This document shows, in pieces, positions 7,032 through 11,988 of a DNA stretch of 11,988 nt. The stretch lies in assembly GCA_905200265.1 (NCBI GenBank), contig CAJKJS010000022.1:1-11988 (forward strand), in the 5' to 3' direction. The notes under the pieces are model-generated. The model did no database searches, was not told the origin of the DNA, and saw nothing but the letters and a program-made list of their open reading frames with translations. Source of the DNA: an uncultured Oscillospiraceae bacterium. GTDB lineage: Bacteria; Bacillota; Clostridia; Oscillospirales; Acutalibacteraceae. A program made the position numbers and the translations under genes. Position 1 is the first letter of the stretch. Each line of letters begins with the position of its first letter.

Positions 7032-9377
7032 ATGGAAAGAAAGAAAGTAGACGTCAGCTATAACCCACAACTGGGGTACCTGAAGACCATCTTCACCCAT
7101 CCCTTTGATTTTCTGACGAAAATTGAAAAAGTCGAAAAAACGTCGGATGGTGTTGACCTCACCGTCGCTACGTACCAAGGCAAAACCGCGCTGGTGCGTA
7201 TCAATTTTGCAGCCGAAGAAATTTTCCGTTTGCGCATGTATCCGCTGTGCCGCGTACCGGAAAAAGAAAATTGTGTATTTGACCTGGGTGGTTATACCGA
7301 TTTTACCCTGGAAGAAACCGATGAAACCGTTACCTTGAAAACGGCCCGCCTAACCCTCATTTTCCGCAAAAAGCCGTGGGAGTACGCCGTGCTGCTTGAC
7401 GGCAAAGCGCTCACCCGGGAAGAAGTGCGGGATTCTAACGTCGATAACATGTGCAAATACCTGCCCATTGGTTTTGACTGCGATGAAGCAGGCAATCCCA
7501 TTCGGGTACGGGAAACCATGTATCTATATGCCGATGAAAACTTCTACGGCTTTGGCGAAAAGTTCACCGGCTTCCTCAAGCGTGGCCAACGCATCGATTG
7601 CTGGCAGAGTGATGCGCTTTCCACCAATAGCGAAGCATCGTATAAAAACATGCCGTACTTCATGAGCAGCCGCGGCTATTCGGTGCTGCTCAATACATAC
7701 ACGCACTGCCAGTTCGATATGGGGGCCGGTTCTCATGTATCGTACGGCATGAGCGTAGAGGATAACGTGCTCGATTACATTATGTTCTGCGAACGGGACG
7801 TAAAGAAACTGATGGGCGTCTATACAGGCCAAACTGGCCGTTCTCCCATGATTCCCAAATGGGCCTTCGGATTCTGGATGAGCAAGTGCAGTTATCGTTC
7901 CCAGGAAGAAGTGTTGTCGGTAGCCCGTCGGTTCCGGGAACTGGGCCTGCCGCTGGATGTAATCCACATTGATGGTTGGCAATCCATGGCCTATTCCGGC
8001 GCTTGGCAGTGGAATCTAGAAGCCTATCCCGATCCCAAAGGCATGATTGAAGAACTGCGCTCCATGCATGTCCACCTGAGCCTGTGGATGTGGCCATACA
8101 TCGGCGTTGGCACCCCCACCTATGAATATGCCAAAGAACACGGATTCCTGGTGATGGATAGCGCAACCGGTGAACCGGTTGCCTTCCCGCCGGCTGCCAC
8201 TACAGACCGCCGGGTGTCTGGCTTTGACTTCACGAATCCTGCTATGCGTGAATGGTACCGCGATCTGGTGAAAAACGTAGTCAAAGACGGCGTTGGCGTC
8301 ATTAAGACCGACTTCTCTGAAGCGCTGCCGGTCACTTCTGTGTTCTATGATGGCAGCAATGGCCAGCAAGGCCACAACAAAAACCCGCTACTGTATGCCA
8401 AAACAATTTATGAAGCCATGCAGGAAGTGAAAAACGAAACGGGTGAACGGGCTATGCTGTGGGGCCGCAGTGGTTATGCTGGCACCCAGAACTACCCGGG
8501 CAACTGGGCTGGGGACTCCTCCACCCACGAAAACAATGTGGCGTGCATTCTGCGCGGTGGTCTTTCCATCGGTCTGTCGGGTGTTCCGTTCTGGGGCCAT
8601 GACATGGGTGGCTTCTACAATACGGATTCTGACGGCTACGAATGCCCGCCCACCGATACAGAATATCAGCGCAGCGTACAGTTTGGCATGCTCAGCCCCT
8701 TGTCGCGCAGCCACGGTAAAACGCCGCGGGAACCCTGGAACTTCTCGGAAGAGAGCCAGAAGATCTTCCGCCGCTATGCGGGCATCCGGTATCGTCTGAC
8801 TCCGTACCTGTACAGCATGGCTTATGTCTCCCACCACACGGGCCTTCCCATGCTGCGTGCTATGTTGCTGGAATTCCCCGACGATCCCACCGCTTGGATG
8901 ACGGAACTACAGTATATGCTGGGTGACAGTCTGCTGGTAGCGCCGGTCTTTGACCAGGACGACATGCGGGTTTATCTGCCTGACGGTCAGTGGGCTATGC
9001 CGCTTACCGGTGAAATTGTAACGGGCGGCCGCTGGGTACGTCCCACCGTAACCGAAGAAGACATTCCGCTCTACATGCGGGAAAACAGCTTTATTCCGTT
9101 GCGCGGTCACGAAACGGAATGGACACCCGAAGAACCGTTTACCAATTTAACTGTGCTTATGCATGTCACATCGGCTCTTGATGGTATGTATTATGATGAT
9201 AATGTGCAGGCGCCGGTGCATGCCCATCGTGACGGCGGCACTTTGCAAGTAGAAACGACCATGCCTATGGCCCGTCTGGTGCTGTACAGTGCCGAACCGC
9301 TGCAATACGTGGTAGTAAACGGAAAAACTTATCGTCCCGAACAGACTTCGTCTGCTTGCTATCAGGTAACGCTATAA
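7032..9377 (+). CDS. GH31 family alpha-glycosidase, alpha-xylosidase (YicI)-like
   Basis: Retaining alpha-glycosidase, 781 aa from the chosen ATG (788 from ATG 7011), near the 772 aa of E. coli YicI. No signal peptide, so cytoplasmic. The N-terminal beta-sandwich domain (about 1-240) is followed by the (beta/alpha)8 barrel. Nucleophile D427 lies in IKTDFSE, matching YicI KTDFGE, and acid/base D495 lies in NWAGDSS. LRGGLSIGLSG, HDMGGF and SRSHG...PW are also as in YicI, and the C-terminal region LEFPDDP...YMLGDSLLVAPVF aligns well. The loop after strand beta-4 reads HIDGWQ (D314-G315-W316) where YicI has HFDCFW, so the substrate pocket differs and alpha-xylosidase activity is not certain. It is co-transcribed with the response regulator (38 nt gap) and probably trims imported xyloglucan- or xylan-type oligosaccharides. 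Confidence 0.9.
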   Translation: MERKKVDVSYNPQLGYLKTIFTHPFDFLTKIEKVEKTSDGVDLTVATYQGKTALVRINFAAEEIFRLRMYPLCRVPEKENCVFDLGGYTDFTLEETDETVTLKTARLTLIFRKKPWEYAVLLDGKALTREEVRDSNVDNMCKYLPIGFDCDEAGNPIRVRETMYLYADENFYGFGEKFTGFLKRGQRIDCWQSDALSTNSEASYKNMPYFMSSRGYSVLLNTYTHCQFDMGAGSHVSYGMSVEDNVLDYIMFCERDVKKLMGVYTGQTGRSPMIPKWAFGFWMSKCSYRSQEEVLSVARRFRELGLPLDVIHIDGWQSMAYSGAWQWNLEAYPDPKGMIEELRSMHVHLSLWMWPYIGVGTPTYEYAKEHGFLVMDSATGEPVAFPPAATTDRRVSGFDFTNPAMREWYRDLVKNVVKDGVGVIKTDFSEALPVTSVFYDGSNGQQGHNKNPLLYAKTIYEAMQEVKNETGERAMLWGRSGYAGTQNYPGNWAGDSSTHENNVACILRGGLSIGLSGVPFWGHDMGGFYNTDSDGYECPPTDTEYQRSVQFGMLSPLSRSHGKTPREPWNFSEESQKIFRRYAGIRYRLTPYLYSMAYVSHHTGLPMLRAMLLEFPDDPTAWMTELQYMLGDSLLVAPVFDQDDMRVYLPDGQWAMPLTGEIVTGGRWVRPTVTEEDIPLYMRENSFIPLRGHETEWTPEEPFTNLTVLMHVTSALDGMYYDDNVQAPVHAHRDGGTLQVETTMPMARLVLYSAEPLQYVVVNGKTYRPEQTSSACYQVTL

Positions 9378-9380
9378 AGA

Positions 9381-9414
9381 AAAAAGAGTCCGGTGCTATA
9401 CCGGGCTCTTTTTT
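9381..9414 (+). terminator. Strong rho-independent terminator after GH31
   Basis: A 13-bp stem pairs AAAAAGAGTCCGG (9381-9393) with CCGGGCTCTTTTT (9401-9413), with one T-G wobble and a 7-nt loop. The T-run is 9409-9414. The A-rich 5' arm would also let it terminate leftward transcription. It separates the regulator-GH31 operon from the GH51 gene. Confidence 0.9.
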
Positions 9415-9418
9415 GTAA

Positions 9419-9430
9419 AATTTGCAAATT
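9419..9430. promoter_or_regulatory. 12-bp palindrome upstream of the GH51 promoter
   Basis: AATTTGCAAATT is a perfect inverted repeat ending 4 nt before the -35 box. This position suits an activator or a second repressor site, but AT-rich palindromes of this length arise by chance. I do not recognise a cognate regulator. Confidence 0.3.
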
Positions 9431-9434
9431 ACAC

Positions 9435-9463
9435 TTGCTATTTTTATAGGGACACCGTATAAT
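9435..9463 (+). promoter_or_regulatory. Promoter of the GH51 arabinofuranosidase gene
   Basis: -35 TTGCTA (9435-9440, 4 of 6 matches) and a perfect -10 TATAAT (9458-9463) have an optimal 17-nt spacer. The start site is expected near 9470, inside the AraR-like operator. The leader to the ATG is about 80 nt and holds a small TTCTC/GAGAA stem (9520-9536) next to the ribosome binding site. Confidence 0.75.
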
Positions 9464-9479
9464 AGATGTACGTACAAAT
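9464..9479. promoter_or_regulatory. AraR-like arabinose operator
   Basis: AGATGTACGTACAAAT matches 14 of 16 positions of the Bacillus AraR operator consensus as I recall it (ATTTGTACGTACAAAT), with the core palindrome TGTACGTACA at 9467-9476. It covers the predicted transcription start just downstream of the -10, where a bound repressor would block initiation. AraR is released by L-arabinose, the product of the enzyme encoded downstream, so site and gene agree. No araR gene is in this window. Confidence 0.65.
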
Positions 9480-9548
9480 CACATTTTACTCTGTGTCATA
9501 TTAGGCTCCCCTAAAGGGCTTCTCACGACCAGAGAAAGGAGACTGTCA

Positions 9549-11066
9549 ATGAAAAAAGCATCCATGACTCTTGACAAGGCCTATACAATAAGTCGAATCG
9601 ATCCGCGTATATACGGCTCGTTTATCGAGCATTTGGGTCGCGCCGTGTATGGCGGTATTTACGAACCTGATCATCCCACCAGCGATGAGCTGGGATTCCG
9701 GCAGGACGTGCTGGAAATGGTGCGCCGCATCGGCGTTCCGGTTGTGCGTTATCCCGGTGGTAATTTTGTGTCCGGTTTCAACTGGGAGGATTCCGTTGGT
9801 CCCCGGGACAAACGTCCTAAGCGTTTGGATCTAGCCTGGTCCACTACAGAAACGAACGAAGTTGGACTGCATGAATTTTACGAATGGTGCCGTAAAGCCA
9901 ATTCGTCGGTCATGTATTCGGTGAACCTTGGTACCCGTGGCCCCGACGAAGCCCGCCAGGTAGTCGAATACTGCAATCACCCCGGTGGTACATATTATTC
10001 CGACATGCGCCGGCAAAATGGTCGAGAGAAACCTTTCGATATTAAACTGTGGTGCCTGGGTAACGAAATGGACGGCCCCTGGCAGATGGGCCACAAAACC
10101 GCTTGGGAATATGGTCGTGTCGCCAATGAAGCCGGTAAAATGATGAAGCTGATCGACCCGTCTATTGAATTAGTCGCTTGTGGCTCGGCCAGTTCCGATA
10201 TGCCCACATTTGGCGACTGGGAACTGCAGGTGTTGGATGAATGCTACGACACGGTAGATTACCTGTCGCTGCACCGGTACTACGGCAACCCCACCAATGA
10301 CACCCCCGGCTTTTTGGCCCGGTCCATGGATTTAAATGATTTTATCCGCACGGTTGTCAGCATTTGCGACGCCGTTAAGGGCAAAAAGCACTCGAAAAAG
10401 ACCATTAACCTGAGCTTTGATGAATGGAATGTATGGTACCATTCGAATCAAAAAGACCAAGACGTCTGGAAACAGGATAAATGGGGCCGTGCGCTGCCTC
10501 TGCTGGAAGACATCTACAATTTTGAAGATGCGCTGTTGGCCGGTTCCATTCTCATTACATTCCTACAGAATGCTGACCGCGTAAAGATCGCTTGCCTGGC
10601 ACAGCTTGTCAATGTGATTGCTCCCATCATGACCCGCAATGGCGGTGGCTGTTGGGCCCAGACGATTTTCTACCCGTACATGCATGCATCTGTCTATGGA
10701 CGCGGTACGTCTCTGCGTGGTGTGGTAGAAACCCCGGATTACGCCTGCCAGGATTACGATCATGTACCGTACATTGACGCGGCTGCCACCCAGGATGATC
10801 AGGGCGGTGTGACGGTGTTTGCCGTGAACCGTTCCATGGAAGACGATTTTGCATTTTCCATTGATCTGCGCAGCTTTGGTCCTATGCGTCTTGCTGAGCA
10901 TATTTTGCTGCATCATGACGATGTCAAGGCTGTCAATACGGAAGACGATCCCATGCAGGTCGCTCCTACTGCTGGTCCCGGCGGTACCGTTGACGGCGGC
11001 AAAGCCGAGGTTACCCTGCCGGCTCTGAGCTGGAACGTACTGCGGTTTGTACCTGTAACTGAATAA
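9549..11066 (+). CDS. abfA: GH51 alpha-L-arabinofuranosidase, intracellular
   Basis: Retaining exo-hydrolase releasing terminal L-arabinofuranose from arabinoxylan or arabinan oligosaccharides, 505 aa, the usual GH51 size. Acid/base E173 lies in CLGNEMDGPWQMGHKTAWEYGR and nucleophile E292 in LSFDEWNVWY, positions close to E175/E294 of the Geobacillus enzyme. The N-terminal IDPRIYGSFIEHLGRAVYGGIYEP and VVRYPGGNFVSGFNWEDSVGP are hallmark GH51 segments. A (beta/alpha)8 barrel is followed by a C-terminal beta-sandwich from about residue 385. There is no signal peptide, so it acts on imported oligosaccharides. AAAGGAG (9535-9541) precedes the ATG by 7 nt. The gene is monocistronic, with its own promoter, AraR-like operator and terminator. 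Side activity on arabinans versus xylans cannot be told apart here. Confidence 0.95.
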   Translation: MKKASMTLDKAYTISRIDPRIYGSFIEHLGRAVYGGIYEPDHPTSDELGFRQDVLEMVRRIGVPVVRYPGGNFVSGFNWEDSVGPRDKRPKRLDLAWSTTETNEVGLHEFYEWCRKANSSVMYSVNLGTRGPDEARQVVEYCNHPGGTYYSDMRRQNGREKPFDIKLWCLGNEMDGPWQMGHKTAWEYGRVANEAGKMMKLIDPSIELVACGSASSDMPTFGDWELQVLDECYDTVDYLSLHRYYGNPTNDTPGFLARSMDLNDFIRTVVSICDAVKGKKHSKKTINLSFDEWNVWYHSNQKDQDVWKQDKWGRALPLLEDIYNFEDALLAGSILITFLQNADRVKIACLAQLVNVIAPIMTRNGGGCWAQTIFYPYMHASVYGRGTSLRGVVETPDYACQDYDHVPYIDAAATQDDQGGVTVFAVNRSMEDDFAFSIDLRSFGPMRLAEHILLHHDDVKAVNTEDDPMQVAPTAGPGGTVDGGKAEVTLPALSWNVLRFVPVTE

Positions 11067-11073
11067 GACGAAT

Positions 11074-11112
11074 GTGGTCCTGCCTTCTTTATAGAAGGTA
11101 GGGCCACTTTTT
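11074..11112 (+). terminator. Rho-independent terminator after GH51
   Basis: A 14-bp stem pairs GTGGTCCTGCCTTC (11074-11087) with GAAGGTAGGGCCAC (11094-11107), with two G-T wobbles and a 6-nt loop. Five T follow at 11108-11112. It starts 7 nt after the stop codon. Confidence 0.92.
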
Positions 11113-11162
11113 AGTATGCACCCATTGTTTATGAATATTGTGTAAAAAAGTAGCTCATGTGC

Positions 11163-11191
11163 TGTACACTTTGCTTTTCTTCGGGTATAAT
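11163..11191 (+). promoter_or_regulatory. Promoter of the flavin/ferredoxin-type gene
   Basis: -35 TGTACA (11163-11168, 4 of 6 matches) and a perfect -10 TATAAT (11186-11191) have a 17-nt spacer. The leader to the ATG at 11319 is about 120 nt, long for a simple gene. In it I see only a small AAAG/CTTT hairpin around 11247-11258 running into T, no known riboswitch. Confidence 0.6.
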
Positions 11192-11318
11192 AGGGACAAA
11201 GAAAGCCATCTACAACCTATGAACTCGCCACGGCATCCGCAAGTGCAAAGCCTGCTTTTTCACCTGCACGATCCTGAGCGGCCCTTGTTCCCTTACTGTT
11301 GCAGGAGGAAAACACCGT

Positions 11319-11924
11319 ATGGATATTCAACCCTATTTCCACCGTCTGTGCGAACTTCATTCCGTGGCCTTCGCCACTGTGGACCGAGACGGCCATCCGC
11401 ATAACCGCATTGCCGATCTGTTTTTTTGCGATGGTGAAAAACTGTATTTTTACACAGCCCGAGGAAAAGCCTTTTACGAAGAACTGATGTATAGCGGAGA
11501 AATCGCTGTAACCGGTTTACTGGATGACCGAAAGATGATTCGGTTTACCGGTAAAGTACAAAAAGTCAGTCAACGGGTATTAAACCATATTTTCCAGGAA
11601 AACCCCTATTTAAAAAAGGTGTATCCCGGCGACAGCCGGTATATCTGTGAAGTATTTTGTATTTATCAGGGCAGCGGAGAAGTCTTTGATTTTTGCAACA
11701 AAACACTAACCCGGGCGCCCTTTGCGTTTGGTGGGGCCACTCTTCACGGCAGCCAGTACCACATTACTGACAACTGCCGGCAGTGCCGATTGTGTGCCGA
11801 AAGTTGCCCACAGCACTGCATATTGCCGGGAAAACCGTATGTGATTTTGCAGGAACATTGCATGCACTGCGGGTTATGTGCGGAAAGCTGTCCAGAGGAG
11901 GCCATTCGCCTGCTTACGCTATAA
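11319..11924 (+). CDS. PNPOx-like flavin-binding protein fused to a 2x[4Fe-4S] ferredoxin domain
   Basis: Predicted cytoplasmic redox protein, 201 aa. Residues 1 to about 125 resemble the split-barrel FMN-binding pyridoxamine-5'-phosphate-oxidase-like family (SVAFATVDRDGHPHNRIADLFF, LYFYTARGKAFYEEL, IAVTGL). Residues 145-201 hold two complete 4Fe-4S motifs: C153-x2-C156-x2-C159-x3-C163-P and C181-x2-C184-x2-C187-x3-C191-P. The arrangement suggests electron transfer between FMN and iron-sulfur clusters, as in anaerobe proteins of this architecture; the true substrate is unknown, and genuine PNPOx activity is unlikely. AGGAGG (11303-11308) precedes the ATG by 10 nt. It has its own promoter and no evident link to the sugar genes, so it probably marks the end of the carbohydrate locus. 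Confidence 0.85.
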   Translation: MDIQPYFHRLCELHSVAFATVDRDGHPHNRIADLFFCDGEKLYFYTARGKAFYEELMYSGEIAVTGLLDDRKMIRFTGKVQKVSQRVLNHIFQENPYLKKVYPGDSRYICEVFCIYQGSGEVFDFCNKTLTRAPFAFGGATLHGSQYHITDNCRQCRLCAESCPQHCILPGKPYVILQEHCMHCGLCAESCPEEAIRLLTL

Positions 11925-11942
11925 CTTTACACAAATAGTAAC

Positions 11943-11984
11943 CCACCAGCGAAGCTGGTGGTTCTTCAGAAGCGGGCAAAGCCC
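11943..11984. repeat. Two tandem short hairpins at the window edge
   Basis: CCACCAGC-GAA-GCTGGTGG (11943-11961) is a perfect 8-bp stem with a 3-nt loop. GGGC-AAA-GCCC (11974-11984) is a 4-bp stem 12 nt further on. The first is followed by TTCTTC rather than a real T-tract, so it is a poor terminator for the ferredoxin-type gene. Such compact hairpins, with TTAC 12 nt upstream (11927-11930), recall subterminal ends of IS200/IS605 elements. The window stops before any transposase could be seen, so this is only suggestive. Confidence 0.35.
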
Positions 11985-11988
11985 TAAA

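Noticed and set aside
7524..7982. 152-aa minus-strand open frame, with similar ones at 8388-8837 and 8016-8375
   Set aside because: They lie wholly antisense to the conserved GH31 gene, have no ribosome binding site or recognisable motif, and are expected shadows of its codon bias.
9501..9520. CCC/GGG mini-hairpin in the GH51 leader as a riboswitch or attenuator
   Set aside because: Only 3-4 bp with a tiny loop and no T-tract, too weak to support a regulatory RNA.
10563..10916. 117-aa minus-strand open frame within the arabinofuranosidase gene
   Set aside because: Antisense to conserved GH51 coding sequence, with no protein family features and no start signal.
11138..11404. 88-aa plus-strand frame overlapping the start of the ferredoxin-type gene
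   Set aside because: It begins upstream of the promoter -10 at 11186-11191, has no ribosome binding site and overlaps the well-supported gene in another frame.

Overview
The window looks like a carbohydrate-utilisation locus from a Gram-positive, probably gut-type Clostridia/Bacillota genome. The clues are a lipoprotein-anchored CUT1 sugar ABC transporter, a YesM/YesN-type two-component pair, TATAAT promoters, strong AGGAGG ribosome binding sites, U-tailed hairpin terminators and an AraR-like operator. The species is not identifiable from what I can see. All genes are on the plus strand. The regulatory genes look more AT-rich than the transporter and hydrolase genes.

Layout: (1) 1-3431: promoter with short repeats, then a sugar-binding lipoprotein, an intra-operon terminator hairpin, and two MalF/MalG-like permeases that overlap by one base, closed by a terminator. 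No transporter ATPase is present, so a shared ATPase encoded elsewhere is implied. (2) 3427-9414: a 16-bp palindrome and promoter, then a membrane sensor histidine kinase, an AraC-type response regulator 3 nt downstream, and a GH31 alpha-xylosidase-like hydrolase 38 nt further on, closed by a strong terminator. The kinase gene is interrupted by one in-frame TAG three codons after the phospho-accepting His. (3) 9419-11112: a promoter with an AraR-like operator around the start site, a GH51 alpha-L-arabinofuranosidase and a terminator. (4) 11163-11924: a separate promoter and a flavin-type (PNPOx-like) protein carrying two 4Fe-4S ferredoxin motifs. The right edge ends in two short hairpins that may belong to a terminator or to the end of an IS200/IS605-like element.

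Working model (inference): the kinase senses an extracellular sugar and the response regulator activates the transporter operon. Arabinose- and/or alpha-xylose-decorated oligosaccharides are imported intact and trimmed in the cytoplasm by the GH31 and GH51 enzymes, neither of which has a signal peptide. Free arabinose would derepress the GH51 gene through an AraR repressor.

The point most worth a second look is the kinase H-box. Within about 50 bases there is an amber codon, an eroded H-box motif, and a long hairpin ending in a run of eight T, that is, a terminator-like structure lying exactly at the premature stop. I see no CRISPR array, rRNA, tRNA, or clearly novel defence or mobile system.
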